Of a DNA stretch of 64,000 bases, positions 11,664 to 37,148 are shown one piece after another. A program made the position numbers and the translations under genes. A model generated the notes under the pieces. That model saw only the letters and a program-made list of their open reading frames with translations, was not told the DNA's origin and ran no database searches. The stretch's first letter is position 1. The number at the start of each line of letters is the position of its first letter. Source of the DNA: Ignelater luminosus (lineage: Eukaryota; Arthropoda; Insecta; Coleoptera; Elateridae); NCBI GenBank assembly GCA_011009095.1, contig VTPC01090587.1, positions 1,112,980 to 1,176,979 of the forward strand, read 5' to 3'.

Positions 11664-11850
11664 TTGCTGATCAACACTATCGTTTTAAAAATTGTTGTGA
11701 TGAACCTTGTCGTGATTAACATTGCAGTGATCAACATTGTCGTGATCAAGATTGCGGTCTTGAACGTTGCTGTTTTCAACATTGTTGTTTTTCAGCATTG
11801 TTTTGACCAATATTGCTCTTTTTGACATTGTGCTCATGGACTTTGTCAGG
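11664..11850. repeat. Degenerate 15-bp minisatellite
   Basis: About 12 imperfect units around AACATTGTCGTGATC follow one another (for example ATTAACATTGCAGTG and ATCAACATTGTCGTG). The short minus-strand frames over it, rich in Thr, Ile and Leu or in Asn, Val and Asp, are products of the repeat and not genes. Confidence 0.75.
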
Positions 11851-12229
11851 ATCCACGCCGCGAGGACCAAGTAGGGATTGTGCGGCAAGCCTCGTGGACC
11901 GGCAGGGTAGCTTGGCGGGCCTTGAGATCCAAGCCTTGTTACTTGTAATATGTTACACAGCAATAAAGCTTTCATACTTCTGTTATGTAAACTTTATTAA
12001 TCACAGTAATCCTGTATGTAGTAACATAAACATCTTTAAATTGCTTGTCCCAACATTTAGTTGTTAGGGCTCGTAAATCCTATGCTGTGTCAGGGAAGTC
12101 ACCACCCGGTATACATAGGTGTAATCAGTAAAAATTATTTTTCCTTTTTAGTACTAATTAGGTTAGTATTTTTAATTCTAAAGTCTGTTTTATCTTTTTT
12201 TTTCATTAAAAATTAATTGGTTCTTAGTT

Positions 12230-12660
12230 ATCTGTCCCAATGGATTTTAACTTCAAAATCAGAGAATCATTAGGAAACGTTTTCTGATTTGTTTCTGTTA
12301 TTATACTGGGTGTCCAGTATATATGGATGTGTTCGCCAACACAACTAAAGGTTAACATTGTGCTGTAGAGATGTATAAGAACATAATTTTTTATGATTTG
12401 AATATTCATCTTCAGTACTTATATCACCTGAATCTTCATAATCATAATGTAGATCACTACTGTCTAAATCTGAACCAGTATAAACAATGGAACATTCCAA
12501 CCGTTTAGACGCGATTTTTCTTCTACCAGATTTAATGAGCTACATCTGGATTCAATAAGATTGCATTGAAAATGATGCATAAGACGGCATCACAGTATAT
12601 AAGGCAATAATGAGATGATGCATCTATGTGCATCACTGGCATGAAGCGGTTAACATAACA
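12230..12660 (-). mobile_element. Possible piggyBac-like remnant
   Basis: Read on the minus strand, TTAA near 12651 is followed by GATGCACATAGATGCATC and then a short acidic frame. The frame includes SGRRKIASKRLE and GSDLDSSDLHYDYEDSGD. An acidic Ser/Asp-rich N-terminus next to TTAA resembles piggyBac transposases, but no catalytic region is present. The assignment is tentative. Confidence 0.35.
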
Positions 12661-13411
12661 CACTTTTACACTCTGTATTATATTTGCCTTTGATTATTTT
12701 TTCTTAATACCAGAAATTCTTCAGAAGCATTTCTTTATTCCTTAACTTCAAATCTCATTTGAAATCTTAATTATCACTTATAGTTAAAAATGATTTAAAT
12801 TTATGATTGTGAATATTAATTATAAAAAAATGAAAAGTATATAATAATATAATAAAAAAAAAATTGCTTCTGATTTTCCTTTTTACTACAGACTCTTGAT
12901 TAAAATATCAATGTTAATTGTACACACGCAGTATTATTACAAACTGTAGAATTTCTGAGTGTTAAATGTTACTTCCAAACTCGGCACCAAAAGTATACAT
13001 GAAGTAGTGTGAAGGTCAAACATGACTTCTTTTAATTTTTTTTTTATTTAGTAACAAGTATTATAAACAATTGAGAAAAATTAATTTTGACAATTTTTAA
13101 TCAACTGGTCACCAAAACTGCAAGAATTTGGAAAATTAGTTTAGTAGAAATGCATCTGTAAAAAATCCTCAGATTTTAAATATAGCATTATTATAATTAT
13201 TTATGACTGATAAAGTAAATCCTTGCAACTTTAAAGTATAAAATTATTGGACAATATTTATTTTTGTTTATTTTAATTACATTTTAAATAATTTTTGTGT
13301 TACTATAACCAGATGGCAGATATTTATTCCAAAACATAATCAGATAGTTCAGAACCTTTCAATGTTAAGACTATTCAGCTCCACAAAAATAAATAAATAA
13401 ACATAACTTAC
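12661..13411. other. OSBP intron 3, no feature seen
   Basis: AT-rich and without coding similarity. I looked for the EQVSHHPP block of the OSBP ligand-binding domain on the minus strand and did not see it here. Confidence 0.5.
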
Positions 13412-14917
13412 ATTCATCATAGCGTTACTGGCAATTCTAAAAAGTGTAGCACGTTCACCAACAATTTTTGATTTTCCTTGGGCACTTTCAGGATCTACAG
13501 TAATTTCTAGTTCACCAAGAGCTCTTTGCAAAGATGCTCCATGTTTTGTAATAAGTTCAGAACAAGTTTGTAGGTCTTCAAGACGACCCTGAAGCTCTCT
13601 GACAACACTAGACCATTCTTCTGGTGAACCAGAACCTTCATCTGCCTGATCTTCGTCATCTTCTGATTCCATATTACGACTAAAAATAAGTTCATTTTAA
13701 GATATATATACTTATAGATAAAAATGAACTTCTAATTTTTATTACATTGCTTTAGCCTTTGCAAGTTCTAATGCTGTAACCCACTGTTGTCGTTCCACTT
13801 CTGAGGAAGCTTTAATATGAAATGTTTGTGTACCTCCATTGGATATAACAAATGTACACGCATCTACTGTGTGGATAAGAGCTCCATGTAAAGATATACT
13901 TCCACGACATGTATGTGCCATTTCAGCTTGATTTCTGCAAGAATAAATTATACATTTTGATATAATTAATAAATAATAAAAAAAATAAATAATAAAGATT
14001 TTTATATTACACACATATATACAATAAATCGCATTTTGTTAAAAGATAACAGTTAATAACCATTATGACTATTCAGATTTTATTTAATGCCACTTAAATT
14101 ACATATAATAAGTGATGCCATAGCAGACAAGGTCGTTTAAACAGTAAATTTTTTTAATTACATTTGATAATTTATTACTTTAACATCAAATACAACATAT
14201 ACAATTTGTCCTTTTCATAATAGTCTTTTCCCTATACCTTTACTTATATCACTTTGTATAAAGATATAATAATAATTATGAAGAGCACTAAACAAACGGA
14301 ATGTCTGTGCAGGGCTCTCAATGTAACTTACCCTTTGAATCGTCTTCGTCTTCGTATTGATAAAGTAGGGACCCCACCATTGTTTTCAGCCCTGCACAAT
14401 ACATTCAGTTTAAATTTTCATTTGAACTATGGTGAACGAACGAATGATATAATGGTAATTAGTAAAATGGTAATGATACTATTACATATAATTTAGCTAC
14501 AATTACAAGAACGTTTCATGTTTGAACAAGCAACAAAATAATACTAACACTGTACATTTGATAAGCTTAATAATACCTGATTCAGGAGCCAAAAATAGAA
14601 AAAAAAAACAGCTTAAATTAAATTAGCAAAACTGGTTGATAATGAGAAGGTCAAGGTTTTATCACGAAAAAATAAAGCAAAATGTATTATCCAGTGGAGT
14701 ACAGTGCGCTAACTTTTAAGCACTAAGAGATGTATCTTTATAATTAACATTTTCGTTTATATTTAGATATTTACCTGTAATATGACAGATGTCCATTCTG
14801 TAAGACGAACCAGCGCCTTTGATAACCCTTCAAATAGTTTGTCCATTTGAACAACCACCCTTTCATCGCTGGTTCTCCATGATTTGTAACTGCCTTCGTA
14901 TTTGCACTGTCTCCCAT
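13412..14917 (-). CDS. OSBP: Oxysterol-binding protein, first three coding exons
   Basis: OSBP carries sterol and PI4P between ER and Golgi/trans-Golgi membranes. Exons are 14775-14917, 13746-13934 and 13412-13679; all junctions are GT-AG and in phase, giving 200 residues. The start [10 protein letters not shown] is the only ATG ahead of the PH domain. Residues about 17-105 form the PH domain ([20 protein letters not shown]... [12 protein letters not shown]), which binds PI4P and Arf1. An acidic linker (MESEDDEDQ) and a coiled-coil segment ([15 protein letters not shown]) follow. The FFAT motif and the sterol-binding ORD, some 500 residues, are not in the window. The last donor (GTAAGT at 13411) points left into a transposon-rich tract. 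The gene either has an intron longer than 13 kb reaching past the left edge, or is truncated. Family identity is firm; completeness is unknown. Confidence 0.93.
13935..14774. other. OSBP intron 1
   Basis: An 840-bp intron bounded by GT (14773-14774) and AG (13935-13936). The plus-strand frame at 14254-14496 inside it shows no family signature. Confidence 0.8.
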
Positions 14918-15554
14918 TTTTTTAAATTGAAAATTAACTATTTATTAGAAACACCTATCTGACACGTCGTCCATTTTTAATACTGCCGACCATTTCACTT
15001 TTTAATTTCGCTATCCCCTGTCATTACTGTCAATTGTCAAAAAGCTAAGCGTCAAACGTCAAATTGATGAAATGGTACGATGGTTTCTTATAAAGTGTAT
15101 AGGTTGCAGCACAAGTTACAAAGTTAAGTTTTAATATTAATCTAATTATTAATTTTTAATTAATTACAATTAAGTAAAATTGTTAATATACATGTCTAAA
15201 GTAAATTGTAATAATGTAGAATTAAACCCAATATTGGTTTTTAAAATTAAATCTTCAACTTCTACTCCTACGCCACCTAGTGGTCGAAAGCTACATTCAA
15301 AAACGTCTGGGTAATATATTTGATTATAGATTCGAATTGTTGTTGGTTTGTTGATTAGCTAATCTAACCTTTATGTTTTGACATTTTGTGTTTTTACTAG
15401 TTAACCGTCCATAACAACATAAATATTTTGATTACTATTCTACTAATTCAAAGAATTATTTGACCAATGTTATTAAGAAAATATGTATGGCGTTATAAAA
15501 TAATAAGAGTTCAGTAACAGTTACTTTCCTTATATAGAAAATTAATCTTTCAAC
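14918..15554. promoter_or_regulatory. Shared upstream region of OSBP and TMEM134
   Basis: The two start codons face away from each other, 637 bp apart, with no other gene between them. The segment should hold both promoters and both 5' UTRs. No TATA box stands out at a convincing position. The arrangement suggests a bidirectional promoter; this is inferred from layout only. Confidence 0.5.
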
Positions 15555-16142
15555 ATGTCAGCTAAACAATTTGGGCTTACAAATGGTGTAAATGGTAGAC
15601 AAAAGAGATTTTCTATAGACGATGCATTTGAAGAAGAAACTGATGAAGCTATCAGAGTATATGGTACTGCTGGAATGATGTCTGGTAAATCTGGTATTGC
15701 AGGTGATGGTGATTGTACGAGTATCAAAATGGAATCGTCAAGGTAAATAAAGAATATATACATTATCATTCGTTGTATCACTTTTATTTACAGAGGGTAT
15801 AAATTAACAAATGACACTTCAAGAGATAGTGATTCTTTAATACAAGATTATTGTGATGGCTCAAGCCAAGACATTGACAACAGATCATGCTTCCATCATC
15901 CTAAGGTTCGTGAAAATTGGCGTATGGTTCTAGCTGCTACTACGTTGCTATTTATTGGAATTGGGTTGTTAGCTACCGGAACATTAGCACTAGCTGAACC
16001 GCAAGCTGGTTTACAAGGAGCTGTCTTTCTATTAGCTGGATTTATTTGCTTTATTCCAGGTGCATATCATGTAGTTTATATTTACTTGGCTGCTAAAGGA
16101 AAACGAGGTTACCATTTTCATAATTTGCCACTTTTTACATGA
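15555..16142 (+). CDS. TMEM134: Transmembrane protein 134 homologue
   Basis: A small membrane protein of the DUF872 (TMEM134/TMEM230) family; its biochemical role is not settled. Two exons (15555-15742 and 15794-16142) join over a 51-bp GT-AG intron in phase 2, giving 178 residues. The cytosolic N-terminus contains FSIDDAFEEETDE, which matches the FSIDDAFE motif of vertebrate TMEM134. A Ser/Asp-rich stretch follows. Two hydrophobic segments (MVLAATTLLFIGIGLLATG and AVFLLAGFICFIPGAYHVVY) are separated by a short loop. The C-terminus YIYLAAKGKRGYHFHNLPLF is the family signature. The ATG follows AACATGTC and is the only one ahead of the conserved block. It is divergent from OSBP and convergent with coronin. 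Confidence 0.93.
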
Positions 16143-18135
16143 ATCCAAGTTTTTCATCGTGTATATGTTGTGAATGGCTAATTGGAATGACAATGCTGAT
16201 AATCTACAGTTTAACTAGTCATTATTTTAATATTATTATGTCAGGATCAAAAGATTCTGTTATTGATATAATTGTGAAGTGTAGATATTTTTACACTAAC
16301 TCCACTTGTGACCATGACAATTTCAAAGACAAATTGTATAATTTCTTTACTGTTTAATGGAAGCTTTAGGGGGTAAGTACACTATTATATTGACAAAAAA
16401 CATGATTTATAAGATTTAAAGAGAGAGGGTTTTCAACTTAAAAATATAATGGACTTTTTAATTTTTAAGAACCAAACAACTTAACAGCGTTTTTGATTTA
16501 ACAAATTAAGAGAACATGTTAGTCATTATCCATATAACAGAAGAATATTTTATTATATTTTAGAAAAGTGATGTAGAATGTATATCCATATTAGGGTTCA
16601 TTGTGTAATGTTAAAGGCAGGGCTCCCAATGTAAAATCACACACAATTGATACGATAGAAAGTCCATTAAATCAAAAACACCTTTTAATCAATTAAGGTA
16701 ATGAGTTTAATAGTTTTACAGTTAAGTTATTAGACTTGGTAATAATGTGTGAGTGCAATTCTCTGCATTTAGAAATTGATAATCGTTCTTGTAAAAGTTT
16801 GGCTAATTTATAAGTGAAAATTTAAGTATTGATCTCATTCATGGTTGTTCTGTATTTGGCACAGAGCTGGAAATATAAGATATTCACTCACACATTACAT
16901 GCAAACAGAATATAAGACTTGATATCTTTGTGAAGGATAAAGTAATTTTAATTAGATCAATTATAAACAAGTGTGTTATTAACATATATCTCAACTATTG
17001 AAAAGTATAAATAACATTTTTTTTATTAGCAATATTTAATATTATTCTTTGGCACTGATTTATTAACTTAAATTTAACAATAATAATTTATTTATTTATT
17101 TATTGCAATATTAGCTGTTATCACATATTTGCAAAATAAAATATTTATCATTACGAAAATAATTCCTAGTATATATTATAAACAATTTGTCATTACAAAA
17201 AAAAAGTTAATGATAAATTGCAATGCAATACTTCACTGCATTTTTGTATACAGTTAAAAATAAAAAATCTTTTATGTACAATATAATCTTTTTTTCCCTA
17301 ATATTTCTTTTAAATGTGCGTAATTCTTTTTATTTACTTTATTGAAGGCACTTTACGATAACTCCAACAGGCTAATAAAATTCATCCAAATATTAACAAA
17401 TTTCAACAACCTTATTGTTAAAAGAGAGCATAACTTAGATAGGAGATGGCTCGATAGAAATTCATAGTTGATAGATGGTACCTAAAAGAAAATCAAAGAT
17501 TCAACAAAACAAATTTAGTCTATTATTAAAAGTAAAAACAAAACACAAAAACTTTATTAATACTTAACAATTTTATTTAACGTAATGATGATAAAACGTC
17601 AAAAATGTATATATTAAAAACACATTTACAATATATTTACAAGTTCGTTGTTAAAATAAGAACACACGCACAAAAATTAAGGAAGGCTTATTAACACTAA
17701 ATTAATAATTAAGGGAAGAATTACAAACACAGAATGACTTCAGAAAAGAAATTAAATACAAATATAAAAAATATTGCAGGAGATCATAAATTTAAAAAAC
17801 AATACATAGTCAAGCCTAAAAGACATTATTACTACTTAAAAGATATAAGATGATAATTTAAATAAAAATTATAGTAAAAAATTAAAAGCATATTTAAATA
17901 TTGCAAAAAAAACTAAAAAATAACAAATACAATTATACAATAAAATATAAAAAGTTTACAATAATATTAAAGTCATGACTGGTATGAAATGAAAACAAAA
18001 TAAATAAAATCGAAATACAGCCATTAATGTAAAGAAGAGGGAGCCTATAAAACAAGAAAGATCATTCCACTACTCTTCAAAATAAAATATTCACGTACCT
18101 TTTTTTTTAGCATCACACAATTATCCATAAATTCG
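16143..18135. other. Intergenic, 3' flanks of TMEM134 and coronin
   Basis: This AT-rich tail-to-tail interval should contain both 3' UTRs. A 72-codon frame at 16139-16357 overlaps the end of TMEM134 in another frame and looks like chance. Several AATAAA-type signals occur on both strands, and none can be chosen as the used one. Confidence 0.6.
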
Positions 18136-33110
<14,975 letters not shown>

Positions 33111-33520
33111 TGCGAAAATTTTGAAACGTCAAAGTGAATTAAGCGCCATCTCTTAGAGATTATTCTAAGTAGCATTTTCTTTTAGAGTTTTGAACCTTTT
33201 GAACAAAGAAACGAGAGAAACCTTCTTGAAGTTTGAATTTTTAAAAAATTTGCAAATTGCATGTTTTATGACATATTCACAAACCATTTGTTGAAATACT
33301 CTGGTCAACGAAGTTAGAATGTACCACATTATTAATAACTACAGTCAATTGCATAAATAGCAAGAACCATTGAAATCTATACTCGTTCTATATTCTGTGC
33401 AAATTTTACCATCCTATAGATACCCTTATTTATTAATAAGCAACAGTTTATTTCTTAGTTTAATTTTTTAGGTTTATATAATTACTTAATTTAGATATAG
33501 AATGTTATAATTCTTTATTA

Positions 33521-33748
33521 GGTGTGTTCAATGGATTCAGCAATTTGTATTAAACACACTGCTACTTTTCTCTAAGTTCTCAGCAAGCTGAGTTTTGCTA
33601 AAACGCTAACTTAGGGTACTTTTCTATGCTAGATAAAAAAAAAGATAAATGAAAGTTACATTTCATTACAGATTATGTTATTCTGTAAGTTACAGCAATT
33701 AAGTACTAGAAAGCTAAGAGCTAAATCACGGAGTCCATTGAACACACC
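33521..33748. mobile_element. MITE, 228 bp, with perfect 15-bp TIRs
   Basis: GGTGTGTTCAATGGA at 33521-33535 is repeated inverted at 33734-33748. The interior is non-coding. The flanks (ATTA on the left, AATTATT on the right) suggest a short A/T-rich target. The superfamily is uncertain; PIF/Harbinger is possible from the GG...CC ends and short target. Confidence 0.75.
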
Positions 33749-36700
33749 AATTATTATTGTACTAGTAGTTGTTGTTACTCATTTGGTTTTTATATTAATT
33801 AACTCATATTATTATTAATGTTTCTGTGTCATTTATACAACTAATATGTAACTAGACAAGACGTTCAATAAAGAATTTTATCTGTCTTGATTTATATTCG
33901 AGATGTATCAATTTGCCATACAAAACCAAATAGTTGCAAATATTGACTCCTCTAATTATTTTAGAACAAAAAAAGTGTAAATAGGTTTTCTATAGAGAAA
34001 AACATACTGCATTTGTACATGTTGCTGCTTTTTATTTTCCCTTTTTTTACAACCATCATTGGAACATTTTAATGAAACATTGTTTATTTTTTGTTAAAAT
34101 ATTCCAATCCATATCTAATTGTTGTAGAACTAGATATTTTAATTTATTAATTTTCCCAATTTTAGAAAATGGAAAAGCAATGTACAGATGCAGTATTCTT
34201 TTCTCTTCAAAGAACCTATTTACACTTTTGCTCTAAAATAATTGAAGGAACCAATAGTTGCTACTATTACAACAGTTCTGGGTGGTCTACTGCCAGCTCC
34301 TCTCGTAGACTAGACACTAGAAACTGTTCATATTTTACCAAGAAATTTCACATAATTTTTCTACCAGTTCAATTCTTCTCTTGGTAATGATTTCCAATCA
34401 GAGACAAATGTGCCTTAGTGGAATACGAAGTCATTAAAAAAAAAATTAAGTTACAATCAAAAAGTTGCTCTTCTTAATACAAACCACTTTAAAATGACAT
34501 ACTTAAAATGACCATTGACGCAGTTTGGAACTGTCGATATTTTCATTTGCTTTAAGAGCAGTCTACAACCAAAAATTACATTTTAAACTATCAAATTTGA
34601 AAATTTGTAACATCTTTTTCACGATAAAGTGAAACTTTACAAAAACTTTTTTTCATCCTTTGATTAGAAAAATGTAAAATTTCTTTCTCAAATTTTTATT
34701 AGAAGAGAAGATATTCATCTTCAAAACAGGATGCAGTGTGGAAGACATGTATGGAACAAATTCATTATTTTGAAATCCATGAAAATGGTTTAGCCATGTT
34801 GATGTTTCTTTTCTATAAGAAATTTTTGTGTAGTTAAATTTTTAAAATCTACCACCAGACAGTGCTGGTGAAGTCACCATAGATTTTTTTTAAATAGTGC
34901 TATCAATTTTGATTTGCCTTTACTTTTCTCTTTTCAATCACATGCAACTTGTCTAGTTTTCTTCTAATGTTACTCTTAAAAACTCAACAAAATGTTCAAA
35001 GCCATGATCGGAAACATTTTTAAACACTGAATTGACTGTCATATGGTAACCACACAACTAAATAAAAACTTGAAAGTTTAACAAAGGAAGATGGCACATA
35101 TGGTCATAGTTCAAAGTTACTGCAAAAAAACTGGAACTGCAGAAATAACAAAAGCCAAAAATCTACTAATAATTAATTGATTAATGATTGGCTGAACTCT
35201 TTTCATATGCACAGCCCATGAATAATTTTCAGGGTAAATTGAAATCTATTAAGTTTGTAGTTTATGCATAAATTATGTTTCTTAAGGTTGTCCTTATTCT
35301 ATAATATAAACGAATAGCCAAAAATACACTATGTATGTATTTATTATACCAACAATTCATGACGTAAACGAAAAGATCTGCTAGACTGACATTATTGCAT
35401 TATTAAAAACCACAGTATAAAAATTAGCAAGTCACAGGAATCTTGAATCAGCTTAAAAAGATGGAGCAAAACTTCAAATGATGTAACAGAGATTGAGGTG
35501 CAGAAGTTAATGGAGAAATTCAAGATTTCTTCAGAAATGTATAATTTAGATGCAAGATTGGCATTATCCTACATAACACAAAATGTATAATGTGTTTAAT
35601 AAAATGTTCAGTTTTTTCCTTATAGTTATTTTGTAAGTGCAGTTATAAAGTGTGCACTTTAAGGTGTTCAATGAGGAATGGGACAGTGCAATATTTCAGT
35701 AATGGATGAAAATTTTGAGATTCTGGAAATGACACACAGGGGCACACATTTGCTGGTATAAAAACTTTTAACTTTCATGTTAAATCAAAGTTCTTTTTAC
35801 CCTCTTATCAGTCATGTTGACAGATTTTTTTTAACTTTCTGGCCTGGAGAACTAAAGATGGCTGTGGGAATGACATAATATAGAATGAACTATAAAGAAT
35901 TGTAAACAACTGGTACTGGATAGAATATTCATTAGAATATCACCAGAAACTATAGAATAATGAAATCAGTTAATTAAGGTAACTAGATAAAAACTAAAAT
36001 TAAAATTTTACAAGTGAGCAAAAGGTATATCCAAGATGTACCTGTTATCACTCTTTATTTTTTGGACATACATTTGCACATCTAGTATTGTAACTATAGG
36101 CAGTTGATAAACTTAGTTCTCATATCAAAAGAAGACTTAGACTGTACAGAATGTATGTAGAACTGTATAAAATTAAATTTTCTGGAATACTAAAGTAACT
36201 ATTACAGTAATGAACAAAGAGACTACAGTTACAGCTTTTATTAAAACATGCATTTGGCCACTTTAAAGTTAAGAAATACAGTGAAAATAAAGTGATTTAA
36301 AAAACACTATGCAGTGGTTAAATTTAAAAATTGACTAGGAGAAATTAAAAAAATATTTATTACTGGTCACAAAAAAATATTACCAACCAGTATGGGCCCT
36401 GTTGTTCATAGAATGGAGACTTTATAACTAATATTTCAAATCGTAACAGCAAATAATTGATAAATTTGCATTATTAGAGATTATATTTTATATACATATA
36501 TATTATAGCTTTTATAATTATTAGTGAGAGCATTGCCATTACCAACCTGCACCTTTCTGCCAGAAATGTCAGTAACTTAGTACATGTGTCAAGTATTCAA
36601 AAGCAACAAATAATTTGAGACATTGCTTTAACATTTTATTTATTATCTAAAACATTAATGTAATATAAAAAAATAACAGACACAACAGCCTTTTAATCAT

Positions 36701-37148
36701 TTCACCTTCAAGTTTTTGTTTTATTTAAGTTTACATAACATTGTGGAAAATATATGTAAAAATCACAAGTGAATAAAAATAAATAATAGTATTTAATACT
36801 TTTGCTGATATATTCAACAATCATTAACAGCACTAGACTATAATGAGCATTTCTATTATTATTTCCAGAACAGAAGTAAACAAATTATTACCAAAAGGGA
36901 AATAAGAATATCAAAATAATATTTAAAGAATAACACGGAATGTTATGTTAAACATAAGTACAATTAACTTTCATTTTAGGAGGCACTTTGTAGAAGCACC
37001 AAATTATCTTTATTATCATATGGTAAAAAAAGAGAAAGTTACATTATAAGAATAGCCATTATAAGTGTTAATCTTTGACAAGAACTAAGTACAAAAAAGT
37101 ACTACCTAAATTATAATCATTACATTGACAAATATTAAGCCACAGGAA
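33749..37148. other. Intergenic between coronin and MEAK7-like gene
   Basis: 3.4 kb of AT-rich sequence, with no gene, RNA or paired repeat that I can support. A polyadenylation signal for the MEAK7-like gene may be the AATAAA on the minus strand near 36640. Confidence 0.5.

Larger units (their letters stand above)
9864..12073 (+). mobile_element. Tc1-like transposon with extra repeats inside
   Basis: The inverted ends start AGCCCTAACAACTAAAT and match over about 30 bp (9866-9895 and 12042-12071) with one mismatch. TA lies on both sides (9862-9863 and 12074-12075). The body holds a decayed Tc1-like transposase (10216-11280). The 2.2 kb length exceeds the usual 1.6 kb because of a tandem duplication and a minisatellite near the right end (11421-11850). 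It lies inside the presumed OSBP intron. Confidence 0.85.

Noticed and set aside
11421..11850. CRISPR-like repeat array
   Set aside because: Units are adjacent without spacers, the genome is an insect's and the array sits inside a Tc1 element.
16139..16357. 72-codon frame directly after TMEM134
   Set aside because: It overlaps the TMEM134 stop in another frame, has no family signature and is best read as 3' UTR.
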